DNA from: Sphingomonas sp. GM_Shp_1
Lineage (GTDB): Bacteria; Pseudomonadota; Alphaproteobacteria; Sphingomonadales; Sphingomonadaceae
NCBI RefSeq assembly: GCF_026540895.1
Contig: NZ_JALNUR010000006.1
Span: forward strand, 83,909 to 147,908
Reading direction: 5' to 3'
DNA: 64,000 nucleotides
The notes under the pieces are model-generated. The model was not told where the DNA came from and did not search any database. It saw only the letters and a list, made by a program, of their open reading frames with translations. Below, one piece after another: positions 42,913-53,073 of this stretch. The translations under genes were made by a program, and so were the position numbers. How positions within the stretch are numbered: the stretch's first letter is position 1; the number at the start of each line of letters is the position of its first letter.

Positions 42913-43908
42913 ATGCACGCGCAGGTCGGAGAAAGCTGTCGGAATTGCGGAGCAGCGCTGGTCGGGCATTATTGCCATGCATGCGGCCAGTCGTCGCATA
43001 TCCACCGCACTTTGGGCGCATGGTGGCATGATTTCAGCCACGGCGTCCTGCATATCGAGGGGCAGGTGTGGCGCACCATCGCCTTCCTGTTCACCCGCCC
43101 CGGCGAGCTGACCCGGCGCTATATCGCGGGCGAGCGGCGGCGCTTCCTGTCGCCGCTGGCGCTGTATCTGTTCGGCGTCTTCCTGCTCTACATCGCCTAT
43201 TCGATATTCGGCGGGTTCGGGTCGATCAACGCCCCCGACGCGCAGGAAGCGGCGACCGAAATCCACGCGGAGGCGGTCAAGACGCAGGGCCAGATCGCCG
43301 CGCTCGACCGCCAGCGATCGAGCATCCTCGCCGACAAGGGCGATGTCGCGGCGGTCGACCGGGAGCGTGCGCGGCTGGCGGAGCGCTATCGCCAACTCGA
43401 ACTGACCAGCACCGCGTTGGGCGGCGCGACGAAAGCGACTGCGTCCGGCCATGGGGAGCAGGAAAGCCCGGTCATGACCGGCTGGAAATCGCTCGACGAA
43501 AAGCTGGCCCATGCCATTCGCGACCCGGAGTTCCTCCTCTTCAAGATGGAGGCCAATGGCTATAAATTTTCCTGGGCGCTGATCCTGTTGTCGATGCCCT
43601 TCATGGGGCTGGTCTTCCTCTGGAAGCGCGGCGTGGCGATGTTCGACCATGCGGTCTTCGTCACCTATTCGCTCAGCTTCGTCAGCCTGTTGCTCGCGAT
43701 GATGATCCTGTGGACGAAGCTGGCGCATCTGCCGGGCGAGGCCCTTCTACTGCTCGCCTTCCCGGTCCATCTCTTCTTCCAGACGCGCGGGGCCTATGGG
43801 CTGGGCTGGCTGTCCGGTCTGGTCATGACCATCATACTCTGCGTGATGGCTCAGGTCGTTCTGCTGCTCTGGGTGATCGGATTGCTGGCGCTCGGTATCG
43901 CGCACTGA
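42913..43908 (+). CDS. DUF3667 zinc-ribbon membrane protein
   Basis: The 331-residue protein starts with a zinc ribbon (Cys9-Cys12 and Cys21-Cys24, CRNCGAALVGHYCHACG), followed by the DUF3667 pattern HDFSHGVLHIEGQVWRTIAFLFTRPGELTRRYIAGERRRFLSP broken across residues 45-90. A membrane segment follows at about 90-110, then a soluble helical insert of about 100 residues and three to four further membrane segments. The start ATG at 42913 has GGGGGG 5 nt upstream. The function of DUF3667 is unknown. A 79-nt gap separates it from the antiporter gene. Confidence 0.85.
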   Translation: MHAQVGESCRNCGAALVGHYCHACGQSSHIHRTLGAWWHDFSHGVLHIEGQVWRTIAFLFTRPGELTRRYIAGERRRFLSPLALYLFGVFLLYIAYSIFGGFGSINAPDAQEAATEIHAEAVKTQGQIAALDRQRSSILADKGDVAAVDRERARLAERYRQLELTSTALGGATKATASGHGEQESPVMTGWKSLDEKLAHAIRDPEFLLFKMEANGYKFSWALILLSMPFMGLVFLWKRGVAMFDHAVFVTYSLSFVSLLLAMMILWTKLAHLPGEALLLLAFPVHLFFQTRGAYGLGWLSGLVMTIILCVMAQVVLLLWVIGLLALGIAH

Positions 43909-44224
43909 ACCCGCCGATCGCCTGCCAATCGCCCACCAATCGGTTGTATTGGCGGTGCGATGCGCGCGACCTCATAAAAGGGTGGACGCCCTTGGTCCGC
44001 CTTGCCATGATACCAAAACATATCATGAGAATACCGGCGCACGATAAGCCGGTGAGCAAAGGGGGATGCGGGTGTCGAAGAAGAGCCTGACATTAAGGGG
44101 AATTTCACCCGTCGGCTGGCCGCACGCGGTCCCAATGGCCGGACGGAACCGGCATTCCTCTTCCACCGCGCTCGCCGCGCCGCACTCAGTGCCCGCGAAG
44201 CCGTCAGCCTTTGGGGGCATCCGC
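43909..44224. promoter_or_regulatory. Intergenic region with candidate operator of the glycosidase operon
   Basis: This 316-nt gap holds no convincing gene. CATGATA (44006-44012) and TATCATG (44021-44027) form perfect 7-bp arms with an 8-nt spacer, a likely regulator site about 200 nt before the first glycosidase. A CCAAT/ATTGG pair (43936-43952) and AAGGG/CCCTT hairpin (43978-43993) may end the DUF3667 transcript. GGGGG at 44213-44217 is the ribosome site of the next gene. An open frame from ATG 44066 is discounted as leader. Confidence 0.5.
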
Positions 44225-46810
44225 TTGAAACATCGCCTCGGCCTGATCCTGGCCGCGCTCGCCCTGCCTTTCCCCGCGCTGGCCGCGCCCAAGACGGTGG
44301 CGACGCTCGACCGCTGGCAGGTGCGGATCGATCCGAAGGACGCAGAGGCCGCGCGCGCGCATCCGCGGGCCGCGAACTGGCTGGCCGCGACCGTGCCCGG
44401 CAGCGTGCAGCAGGACCTGATCACAGCGAAGATCGTGCCCAATCCCTATAAGGGCGCTAACGAGGCCCCGATCCAATGGGCGGGGCTGACCGGCTGGCAG
44501 TATCGCACGACGCTGGACGTCACGGCCGAGATGCTGCGCCGCGATCATCTGGACCTGGTGTTCGACGGGCTCGACACCTTCGCGACGGTCACCGTGAACG
44601 GCCAGACGCTGCTCTCCGCCGACAACGCGCATCGCCGCTGGCGGGGTGATGCCAAGCCGCTGCTGAAAGCGGGCACCAACGAGATCGTCTTGACCTTCGC
44701 CTCGCCGATCAAGACGCTCCAGCCGATGGTGCTGGCCGAGAAGCATCCGCTGCCCGGCGAATATGACTCGCCCTATGGCGACGAGCCCAAGGGCGTCCAG
44801 ACCTCGCCCTATATCCGGAAACCCAAATACCAATATGGCTGGGACTGGGCGCCGCGCATCGTCGATATCGGCATCTGGCGCTCGGTTCGGCTGGAGGCGT
44901 GGGACGCCGCGCGTATCGACGGCCTGCGCATCGAGCAGGAAGCACTGACCGATGCCGAGGCGCGCATTCTGGCCCGTGCCTCGGTGGTCGCCGACCGTGC
45001 GCAGACGGGGCGAATGGACGTGACTGTCACCGGTCCCGATGGCCGCCGCATCCGAGTCCGCCGCGAGGTGGCGCTCCAGCCGGGCCAGAATGACGTGGTC
45101 GTCCCCGTCTCGATTGCCAAGCCGCAGCGCTGGCAGCCGATCGGTTTCGGCGCGCATCCGCTCTACACCGTCAACGCCGCGCTGGCGGGCGCGGACGCGG
45201 TCGAGAAGCGCACCGGCCTGCGCACCGTCAAGTTGGTCCGGAAGGACGGCAGCTTCGGGTTGAAGATCAACGGCAACGTGATCTTCGCCAAGGGGACCAA
45301 CGTCATCCCCTTCGACGCCTTCCCCGCGCGCGTCTCCGCCGCCACCGAGCGGCAGATGCTCGAAAAGGCGGTGGCCGCCAACATGAACATGGTTCGCATC
45401 TGGGGCGGCGGCTATTACCCGGAGCACAGCTTCTACGACGCCGCCGACGAACTGGGCCTGATGGTCTGGCAGGACTTCATGTTCGGCGGCAGCGTGACGC
45501 CCCCCGACGCCAAGTTCCGCGAAAATGTCCGTATCGAGGCCGAGGAACAGGTCGCGCGCCTGCAATCGCACCCCTCGCTCGTCATCTGGGCGGGCAATAA
45601 CGAGGTGCTGTCGGGCTGGGAAAACTGGTCGGATCGCAAGGCCTTCAAGAAGGCGGTCGGTCCGGACGAGCAGGAGCGGATCGGAACCGGCATGGCCGTG
45701 CTGTTCGACCGCGTGCTGCGCGAGGCGGTGGTGAAGAACGCGCCCGGCATCCCCTATTGGCCGGGCTCGCCCTCGACCGATTATGAGGGGCCGACCGACA
45801 CCGACAAGGATGGCGACCGCCATTTCTGGGACGTCTGGTCGGGCTCCAAGCCGGTCGAGCGCTATACCGATAGCTGCCCGCGCTTCATGTCGGAATATGG
45901 CTTTCAGGCCTTTCCCGACCTGTCGACCATCGCCACCTTTGCCGCGCCCGAAGACTTCCGCATCGACAGCCCGGTGATGAAGGCGCACCAGAAGTTCCTG
46001 AGCGGCGAAGGCAATGACCGCATCACCTTCTACCTGAAGCAGAATTTGCGCGACCCGCGCGACTTCGCCGATCTGGTCTATCTGTCCCAGGCGATGCAGG
46101 CGCGGGCCATCGGCCTGGCCGCGCGGCACCACCGCGCCTGCCGCCCGGTGACGCTGGGTTCGCTCTACTGGCAGCTCAACGACAGTTGGCCTGCGATCAG
46201 CTGGTCGAGCATCGACTGGACCGGGCATGACAAAATGCTCCAGCACGAGGTCCGCCGCTTCTTCGCGCCCCAGACCATCGTGGCGGAGACCAGGCCAGGC
46301 GCGACGCGGATCGCGCTGGTCTCCGATGCGACGACGCCGAAGCCACTTGGCTGGCGCGTCACCGGCTATGCGATGGACGGCCGCAAGCTGGGTTCGCAGT
46401 CGGGCAGCGTGACCATGGCCCCCGCCTCGGCCAGCGATGTCGCGACGATCCCCGATGCAACGCTCTTCACCGGCACAGCGCCTGAGGCCAGCTATGCCGT
46501 CGCCGAACTGTTCGACGGCGACAAGGTGATCGCCCGCCAGATCGTCGAGCGGAAGGTGCCGCGCGACATGGCCTATCCCGCGCCCGGCATCACCGCGCGG
46601 TGGCAGGGCAAGCAACTGACGCTGACCGCCCGCAACCTTGCGCGCCAGGTGCAGGTCAATTTCGGCACCGTCGCCGCCGAGCCGTCCGATGACGGCTTCG
46701 ACCTGTTGCCCGGCGAGAGCATCACGCTCACCATCCAGAGCGACGCGGACGCCGCCACTTTGGCGCGCGAGCTGAAAATCTACACCCTCGGTCCGAAGGA
46801 CGCCCAGTGA
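44225..46810 (+). CDS. Exported GH2 beta-mannosidase
   Basis: The 861-residue enzyme starts at TTG with GGGGG 7 nt upstream and a clear signal peptide (MKHRLGLILAALALPFPALAA). It has the GH2 beta-mannosidase plan: YQYGWDWAPR substrate loop near residue 205, Glu460 acid/base (WAGNNEV) and Glu557 nucleophile (SEYGFQAFP). It should release the beta-1,4-mannose of the N-glycan core after outer mannose residues are removed. It is the first gene of a five-glycosidase operon and its stop overlaps the GH3 start (GTGA). The longer frame from 44066 lacks a signal peptide. Confidence 0.9.
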   Translation: MKHRLGLILAALALPFPALAAPKTVATLDRWQVRIDPKDAEAARAHPRAANWLAATVPGSVQQDLITAKIVPNPYKGANEAPIQWAGLTGWQYRTTLDVTAEMLRRDHLDLVFDGLDTFATVTVNGQTLLSADNAHRRWRGDAKPLLKAGTNEIVLTFASPIKTLQPMVLAEKHPLPGEYDSPYGDEPKGVQTSPYIRKPKYQYGWDWAPRIVDIGIWRSVRLEAWDAARIDGLRIEQEALTDAEARILARASVVADRAQTGRMDVTVTGPDGRRIRVRREVALQPGQNDVVVPVSIAKPQRWQPIGFGAHPLYTVNAALAGADAVEKRTGLRTVKLVRKDGSFGLKINGNVIFAKGTNVIPFDAFPARVSAATERQMLEKAVAANMNMVRIWGGGYYPEHSFYDAADELGLMVWQDFMFGGSVTPPDAKFRENVRIEAEEQVARLQSHPSLVIWAGNNEVLSGWENWSDRKAFKKAVGPDEQERIGTGMAVLFDRVLREAVVKNAPGIPYWPGSPSTDYEGPTDTDKDGDRHFWDVWSGSKPVERYTDSCPRFMSEYGFQAFPDLSTIATFAAPEDFRIDSPVMKAHQKFLSGEGNDRITFYLKQNLRDPRDFADLVYLSQAMQARAIGLAARHHRACRPVTLGSLYWQLNDSWPAISWSSIDWTGHDKMLQHEVRRFFAPQTIVAETRPGATRIALVSDATTPKPLGWRVTGYAMDGRKLGSQSGSVTMAPASASDVATIPDATLFTGTAPEASYAVAELFDGDKVIARQIVERKVPRDMAYPAPGITARWQGKQLTLTARNLARQVQVNFGTVAAEPSDDGFDLLPGESITLTIQSDADAATLARELKIYTLGPKDAQ

Positions 46811-49323
46811 TCCCCTTCCTCCTCCTCGCCGCCGCCGGTCAGGCCGCCGCTCCCGCCCTTCCCCCGGAGGCGCAGAAGCTCACCGTCGCGCAAAAGGCGG
46901 CGCAACTGGTCAACGAGGCACCCGCCGAGCCCGCGCTCGATCTGCCCGCCTATGACTGGTGGAGCGAGGGGCTGCACGGCATCGCTCGCAACGGGCCGTC
47001 GACGGTCTTTCCGCAGGCGATGGGCATGGCCGCGACCTGGGACACCGCGCTGATCCAGAAGGTCGGCGATGTCGTCGCGGTCGAGGCGCGCGCGAAGTTC
47101 AACAGCCAGCCGCTGAACGCCGATCGTGGACTGTACCAGGGCCTGACCATCTGGTCGCCCAACATCAACATCTTCCGCGATCCGCGCTGGGGCCGGGGTC
47201 AGGAAACATACGGCGAGGATCCGTTCCTCACCAGCCGCATCGGCATCGCCTTCGTGCGCGGTCTTCAGGGCCCGGACCTGAAGCACCCCAAGGTCATCGC
47301 GACCGTCAAGCATCTCGCGGTCCATTCCGGCCCCGAGGGCGGGCGCGACAGCTTCGACGTGATGGTGTCCCCGCGCGATCTGGAGGCGACCTATCTCCCC
47401 GCCTTCCGCGCGACGATCACCGAGGGGCAGGCGCTGTCGCTGATGTGCGCGTATAACGCGATCCACGGCACGCCGGTCTGCGCCAACCCGATGCTGCTGA
47501 CCCAGCGGCTGCGCACCGACTGGGGTTTCAACGGCTTGGTCGTGTCGGACTGCGATGCGGTCGGCAATATCTGGATGTTCCACCATGCCCAGCCCGATGC
47601 GCCCGCCGCCGCCGCGGCGGCACTGCGGGGGGGGACCGACCTGAATTGCGGCAAGGCCTATCTCGCCCTGCCCGAAGCCGTGACGCGCGGCCTGATCACC
47701 GAGGGCGAGATCGACACCGCGCTCGCCCGCGCACTGGCAGTCCGGCACATGCTGACCGACAATTCGCCGTGGAATGCGATCAAGCCCAGCCAGCTCGGCA
47801 CCCCCGCCAACCGCGCGCTGGCGCTGGAGACGGCGCGCAAAGGTATCATCCTGCTCGACAATCCAAACGACTTGCTGCCGCTCAAGGGCAAGAAGCTCGC
47901 GGTGTTCGGTGCGAATGCCGACGATCTGGGCGTGCTGGAGGGCAATTACCACGGCACCGCGATCGACCCGGTGACGCCGCTGGAAGGCATCCGCGCCAAG
48001 TTCGGCCGCGACATTCGTTATGCGCAAGGCTCGGTGCTGGCCGAGGGGGCGTTCGTGGGCGTCCCCGAAACCGCGCTGTCGGCGAACGGCAAGCCCGGCC
48101 TGGCGGTCGAAACGATGGGTGCGAACGGCCAATGGTCGGCGGCCGGGCAGGATCGCCGCATCGACTTCAACTATACCAAGACCGCGCCCTTCCAGCGCCG
48201 CTGGACCGGCACGCTGACCCCGCCGGGGCCGGGGCAATATCGCCTGCGCCTCGACGGTCCGGCCTGCTGGCATGCCTGCCCGGCGCATGATGCGGTTAAG
48301 CTCTACGTCGACGATCAACTGGTCGTGGACGATGTGATCGGCGGCAAGACGCTGGAAACCACCATCGACGGCTCGGCCCCGCGCCGTATCCGCGTCGAGA
48401 TCGACCATAAAGGCGGCGATGAAGGTTTCCGCCTGCAATGGCTCCCCCCCGCCGAAGCGCTGACCGCCGAGGCGTTGAAGGTCGCAGGCGACGCCGACGT
48501 GCTGGTCGCGGTGGTCGGCCTGTCGCCCGATCTGGAGGGCGAGGCGCTGGGCGTCTCGGTCCCCGGCTTCGCAGGCGGCGACCGCACCGACATCGTGCTC
48601 CCCGAAATGCAGCGCAAGCTGCTCGCCGCGCTCCAGGCGACCGGCAAGCCGGTGGTTGCGGTGGTCGTCTCGGGTTCGGCAGTGTCCTTGGGCGACTTCA
48701 AGCCCGCCGCGACGCTGGCGGCTTTCTATCCAGGGGCCGAGGGCGGCACCGCGCTGGCCGAGATCCTGTCGGGCGAGGTGAACCCCTCGGGTCGTCTGCC
48801 CGTCACCATCTATCAGTCGACCGCCGACCTGCCCGCCTTCGCCGATTACGGGATGAAGGAGCGGACCTATCGCTACTTCACCGGCAAGCCCGCCTGGGGC
48901 TTCGGGCACGGCCTGAGCTACACCAAGTTCGACTATGGGCAGCCGACCGTGACCGCCAGCGTGGCGGTGGGCCAGCCGGTCCAGATCGCGGTGCAGTTGC
49001 GCAATGTCGGCCAGCGTGCAGGGGAAGAGGTGGCGCAGGCCTATCTGGTCCCGCCCGCGACCGACGAGAAGCCGGTGCTGACCGACCCCGTGCTGCAACG
49101 CCAGCTCGTCGGCTTCACCCGTGTCGCGCTGAAGCCGGGTCAGGCGGGCACCGCGCGCTTCACCATCGACCCGCGCCTGATGAGCCAGGTCTGGCGCGAC
49201 GGTACGCGCCGCATCCTGCCGGGTACCTACAGGCTCTATATCGGCGGCGGTCAGCCGGGTGACGGTGCGGGCCAGTGGACCCAGTTCACCGTGACCGGCC
49301 AGGCGCAGGATCTGCCCAAGTGA
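46807..49323 (+). CDS. Exported GH3 glycosidase with PA14 insertion
   Basis: This 838-residue enzyme has a short signal-like N-terminus (MIPFLLLAAAGQAAA), a GH3 barrel with KHLAVHS and nucleophile Asp248 (VVSDCDAV), an alpha/beta sandwich domain, a PA14 domain at about 425-540 inserted in the second domain (YVDDQLVVDD), and a C-terminal fibronectin-III-like domain. The sequence is of the beta-xylosidase/beta-glucosidase branch. In an N-glycan operon it may remove the core beta-1,2-xylose of plant glycans; beta-glucosidase or hexosaminidase activity is also possible. GTG start overlaps the previous stop. Confidence 0.88.
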   Translation: MIPFLLLAAAGQAAAPALPPEAQKLTVAQKAAQLVNEAPAEPALDLPAYDWWSEGLHGIARNGPSTVFPQAMGMAATWDTALIQKVGDVVAVEARAKFNSQPLNADRGLYQGLTIWSPNINIFRDPRWGRGQETYGEDPFLTSRIGIAFVRGLQGPDLKHPKVIATVKHLAVHSGPEGGRDSFDVMVSPRDLEATYLPAFRATITEGQALSLMCAYNAIHGTPVCANPMLLTQRLRTDWGFNGLVVSDCDAVGNIWMFHHAQPDAPAAAAAALRGGTDLNCGKAYLALPEAVTRGLITEGEIDTALARALAVRHMLTDNSPWNAIKPSQLGTPANRALALETARKGIILLDNPNDLLPLKGKKLAVFGANADDLGVLEGNYHGTAIDPVTPLEGIRAKFGRDIRYAQGSVLAEGAFVGVPETALSANGKPGLAVETMGANGQWSAAGQDRRIDFNYTKTAPFQRRWTGTLTPPGPGQYRLRLDGPACWHACPAHDAVKLYVDDQLVVDDVIGGKTLETTIDGSAPRRIRVEIDHKGGDEGFRLQWLPPAEALTAEALKVAGDADVLVAVVGLSPDLEGEALGVSVPGFAGGDRTDIVLPEMQRKLLAALQATGKPVVAVVVSGSAVSLGDFKPAATLAAFYPGAEGGTALAEILSGEVNPSGRLPVTIYQSTADLPAFADYGMKERTYRYFTGKPAWGFGHGLSYTKFDYGQPTVTASVAVGQPVQIAVQLRNVGQRAGEEVAQAYLVPPATDEKPVLTDPVLQRQLVGFTRVALKPGQAGTARFTIDPRLMSQVWRDGTRRILPGTYRLYIGGGQPGDGAGQWTQFTVTGQAQDLPK

Positions 49324-50741
49324 CGCCCAATCGTCGCCAGTTGATGGCGGGGGCAGCCGCCCTCGCCGCCACCCCCGCCTTCGCCGCCAGCGGTTTCGCC
49401 AGCAACCGCCCGGCCGTCGCCGATCGCCGCTTCGTATCCAAGGCGGTCGAGGCGGAGATCACCCGCATCTCGAAGCTGATCGCCGATCCCGAACTCCGCT
49501 GGATGTTCGGCAATTGCTATCCCAACACGCTCGACACGACCGTGCTGTCGCTGGGCGAGGTGAACGGCAAGCCGGATGCCTTCGTCATCACCGGCGACAT
49601 TCCGTGCCTGTGGCTGCGGGACTCGGCGGCGCAGTTGCGCCCCTATCTGCATCTGGTGAAGCGCGATCCGGCGCTCGGGCGGCTGTTCCGAGGGCTGATC
49701 GGGCGGCAGGCGCGTTCGATCCTGATCGACCCCTATGCCAACGCCTTCATGCAGGACCCCAGCGCCAAGACCAATCTCGGCTGGGCGCTGAAGGACGATA
49801 CCGACATGAAGCCCGGCGTCGCCGAGCGGAAATGGGAGATCGACTCGCTCTGCTACGCGATCCGGCTGGCCTATGGCTATTGGCGCGAGACGGGGGATAC
49901 GACGCCCTTCGATGCGGAGTGGAAAGCCTCGGCCCGTCTGATCGTGAAAACTTTTTGCGAGCAGCAGCGGAGAGACGGCCCCGGCCCCTATCGCTTCCGC
50001 CGCTCCGCGCCCGAGCCAACCGAGACGCTGTATCGCGGCACCGGCCTGCCCACGCGGCCCAACGGCATGATCCATTCGGGCTTCCGCCCCTCCGACGATG
50101 CCTGTCTCTATGGTCAGTTCATCCCGGCCAATCTGTTCGCGATGACGACGTTGCGCGAGCTGGCGGCGCTGTCGAACGCGGTGGGCGAAGCCGCACTGGC
50201 GCAGGACGCCACCACGCTCGCCGCCGAGGTCGAGGCCGCGCTCAAGCAGTTCGGCACGATGACGCTGCCGAGCGGCGAGCGGGTCTGGGCCTATGAGGTC
50301 GACGGGTTCGGCAATGCCGTCTTCATGGACGACGCCAATGTGCCCTCGCTCTCGGGCCTGGCCTATCTGGGGTGCGTCGATCCCGCCGATCCGCTGTGGC
50401 AGCGCACCGTCGCCGCCTGCTGGAGCCGGAACAACCCCTGGTATTTCGAGGGCAAGGCGATCAGCGGCATCGGCGGCCCGCATACCGGGCCGGGCCAGGT
50501 CTGGCCGATGTCGGTCATCACCCGCGCGCTGACCTCGACCGATCCGGCGTTGCTGCGGTCGAGCCTCGCCATGATCCGGCGATCGCATGGCGGGACCGGC
50601 TTCATTCACGAAGGGGTCGATATCGACGATCCCACCAAGTTCACGCGCGACTGGTTCGCCTGGGCCAATGGCCTGTTCGGCGAGCTGGTCGTCCATGTCG
50701 CGGCCACGAGGCCCGAAGTCCTGCGGGAGACGTTTGCATGA
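49320..50741 (+). CDS. Exported GH125 exo-alpha-1,6-mannosidase
   Basis: The 473-residue protein has a twin-arginine signal (RRQLMAGAAALAATPAFA) and matches GH125: GDIPCLWLRDSAAQ, Asp175 (WEIDSLCY, likely acid) and Glu431 (FIHEGVD, likely base), as in characterised GH125 enzymes. GH125 removes alpha-1,6-linked mannose from the N-glycan core. The GTG start overlaps the GH3 stop (GTGA) and the stop overlaps the GH92 ATG. Tat export is shared with the next two genes. Confidence 0.92.
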   Translation: MTPNRRQLMAGAAALAATPAFAASGFASNRPAVADRRFVSKAVEAEITRISKLIADPELRWMFGNCYPNTLDTTVLSLGEVNGKPDAFVITGDIPCLWLRDSAAQLRPYLHLVKRDPALGRLFRGLIGRQARSILIDPYANAFMQDPSAKTNLGWALKDDTDMKPGVAERKWEIDSLCYAIRLAYGYWRETGDTTPFDAEWKASARLIVKTFCEQQRRDGPGPYRFRRSAPEPTETLYRGTGLPTRPNGMIHSGFRPSDDACLYGQFIPANLFAMTTLRELAALSNAVGEAALAQDATTLAAEVEAALKQFGTMTLPSGERVWAYEVDGFGNAVFMDDANVPSLSGLAYLGCVDPADPLWQRTVAACWSRNNPWYFEGKAISGIGGPHTGPGQVWPMSVITRALTSTDPALLRSSLAMIRRSHGGTGFIHEGVDIDDPTKFTRDWFAWANGLFGELVVHVAATRPEVLRETFA

Positions 50742-53050
50742 TCCTGAACCGCCGCTCGCTCCTCGCCGGAACCGCGCTCGCCGCCCTGCCGATACGCGGG
50801 GTGATGGCCACCCTGCCGCCGCTGCCGACCCCGCCGAACCTGTTCGTCGGCACCGGTGGCGACGGCCATACCTATCCAGGTGCCGTGATGCCCTTCGGCA
50901 TGGTGCAGTTGAGCCCCGATACCGATGTCGAGCGCTGGGATACCTGTTCGGGCTATCATCATGGTGACGGCTCGATCATGGGGTTCAGCCATACCCATTT
51001 GTCGGGCACCGGTATCGGCGACATGCTCGACGTGCTGGTCGTGCCGACGCGCGGCGCGTTGAAGCTGGTGCCGGGGCCGCTCTCCAACCCGGACGAAGGC
51101 TATCGCCAGCGTTATTCCGACGAAATGGCCGAACCCGGCTATTACCGGGTGAAGCTGGAGTCCGGTGTCCTCGCCGAACTGACCGTGACCGAGCGGACGG
51201 GGTGGCACCGCTATACCTATCCCAAGGGACCGGGCCATGTCCTGATCGACCTGTCGCATCTGGTCCTCGACAAGACCGATGCCAAGCCGCTGATCACCGA
51301 CGCCGAGCTGACCATCGAGCCCAATGGCACGATCACCGGCACCCGCCGCGTGTTCCGCTGGGCCAAGGGGCGACGCATATTCTTCGCGATGCAGCTGTCG
51401 AAGAAGCCTGCCCGAATCCAGCTTTATGGCGACGGCGACACGCCCGCGACCGGCACCACCGTCAGGGGCAACCGCCTGAAGGCCGCCCTGTTCTTCGACG
51501 AGTTGGGCGATGCGCCGCTGCTGATCCGCTGCGGCATCTCGGCGGTCGATGTCGCGGGCGCCAAGGCCAATCTGGCGACCGAGGCCAAGGACTGGAACTT
51601 CGACCGCGTACGCGAAATGGCACAAGGGCGCTGGATCGGCGTGCTGGGCGGCATTCGGGTCGAGGGCGGCACCCCCGACCAGCAGACGATCATGGCCTCC
51701 GCCAATTACCACACGCTGATCGCGCCGACGCTCTTTTCGGACGTGGACGGTCGCTATGTCGGACTGGACGGACAGGTCCATACGCTGCCTGCCGGAGAGT
51801 TCGCCTACAGCACCTACTCCACCTGGGACACGTACCGGGCGCTCCACCCCTGGCTGATCCTGACCCAGCCAGCCCAGGCCAAGAAGCTGATCGACGACGT
51901 GATCCGCCAGACACAGCAAAGCGCCTATGGTCCGCCGGTCTGGACGCTGCAGGGCAAGGAAACCGGCGTCATGATCGGCTGGCACGGCACGCCGATCATG
52001 GCCGAAGCGATGGTGAAGGGCATTCCCGCCGATTACGCCGCAGCCTGGCCCGGCATCGCCAAACGCAGCTTCGACTTCTCCGCGCCCGACCTGGACAATA
52101 GCAAGGGCCGCGACCTGTACGACGCCAAGGGCTATGTCCCCGCCGACAAATGGTTCGAGAGCGTCAGCCGGACCCAGGAATATGCCTATGACGACTGGGC
52201 CGCGTCGCACATCGCGCGGAAAGCGGGCAAGACCGCAGAGGCCGATCGGCTGCTCAAGCGCTCCGGAAACTGGCGCAACGTCATCGATCCCACGATCGGC
52301 TTTGCCCGCCCCCGCTTCGACGATGGAAGCTGGTGGAAGGATTACGATCCCATCCAGCTGGGCCATATGCCCAAGCCCTGGTGGCGCGACTATACCGAGG
52401 CGAATGGCTGGCAGGCGACCTTCCTCAACCAGCATGACGTCTATGGCCTGATCCGCCACACGGGCGGCGAGGCGAAGTTCGAGGCCAGGCTGGACGAACT
52501 GTTCAGCGCGCCCTCGACCCTGCCCAAAAACGCGCCGCCGGACATTTCGGGGCTGGTCGGCCAGTATGCGCATGGCAATGAGCCGGACCAGCATGCGGCC
52601 TATCTCTACGCCTATGTCGGCGCGCCCTGGAAGACGCAGAGAATGGTCCGCCGCCTGCTGACCGAGATGTACAAGAACGCCCCCGACGGCATCATCGGCA
52701 ATGATGACTGCGGCCAGATGAGCGCGTGGTTCCTGTTTTCCGCGCTCGGCTTCTATCCGGTCGATCCGGTCAGCGGGGCGTATGTCTTCGGCGGCCCCTT
52801 GTTCGAGCGGGCGCAGGTGTCGCTGGGCGGCGACAAGACCCTGGTCGTCGAGGCCAAGGGCAATCGCCCCGACACGCCATACGTCCAGTCGGTGGCGTGG
52901 AATGGCCGCCCCTGGACGAAGAGCTGGATCGACCATGCCACGCTGGCAAAGGGCGGCACCCTGTCCTTCACCATGGGCGCGAAGCCTAACCCCGCCTTTG
53001 GTCGCGATCCCAAGGACCGGCCGCCGTCCTTCGACCATAAGCCCGCCTGA
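50738..53050 (+). CDS. Exported GH92 alpha-mannosidase
   Basis: The 770-residue enzyme has a twin-arginine-type signal (NRRSLLAGTALAALP), an N-terminal beta-sandwich with VGTGGDGHTYPGAVMPFGMVQ, and a helical barrel with GNDDCGQMSAWFLFSALGFYPV, the GH92 hallmark. GH92 enzymes are calcium-dependent exo-alpha-mannosidases that trim alpha-1,2, 1,3 or 1,4 mannose; the linkage is not certain here. It should work with GH125 on high-mannose or paucimannose arms. It is coupled to the GH125 gene by a 4-nt overlap, and a 23-nt gap leads to GH29. Confidence 0.92.
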   Translation: MILNRRSLLAGTALAALPIRGVMATLPPLPTPPNLFVGTGGDGHTYPGAVMPFGMVQLSPDTDVERWDTCSGYHHGDGSIMGFSHTHLSGTGIGDMLDVLVVPTRGALKLVPGPLSNPDEGYRQRYSDEMAEPGYYRVKLESGVLAELTVTERTGWHRYTYPKGPGHVLIDLSHLVLDKTDAKPLITDAELTIEPNGTITGTRRVFRWAKGRRIFFAMQLSKKPARIQLYGDGDTPATGTTVRGNRLKAALFFDELGDAPLLIRCGISAVDVAGAKANLATEAKDWNFDRVREMAQGRWIGVLGGIRVEGGTPDQQTIMASANYHTLIAPTLFSDVDGRYVGLDGQVHTLPAGEFAYSTYSTWDTYRALHPWLILTQPAQAKKLIDDVIRQTQQSAYGPPVWTLQGKETGVMIGWHGTPIMAEAMVKGIPADYAAAWPGIAKRSFDFSAPDLDNSKGRDLYDAKGYVPADKWFESVSRTQEYAYDDWAASHIARKAGKTAEADRLLKRSGNWRNVIDPTIGFARPRFDDGSWWKDYDPIQLGHMPKPWWRDYTEANGWQATFLNQHDVYGLIRHTGGEAKFEARLDELFSAPSTLPKNAPPDISGLVGQYAHGNEPDQHAAYLYAYVGAPWKTQRMVRRLLTEMYKNAPDGIIGNDDCGQMSAWFLFSALGFYPVDPVSGAYVFGGPLFERAQVSLGGDKTLVVEAKGNRPDTPYVQSVAWNGRPWTKSWIDHATLAKGGTLSFTMGAKPNPAFGRDPKDRPPSFDHKPA

Positions 53051-53073
53051 TCCCTCCCGGAGCCGACCCGATC

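Noticed and set aside
46780..49098. Open frame of 772 codons on the minus strand
   Set aside because: It is antisense to the GH3 gene and has no domain-like pattern.
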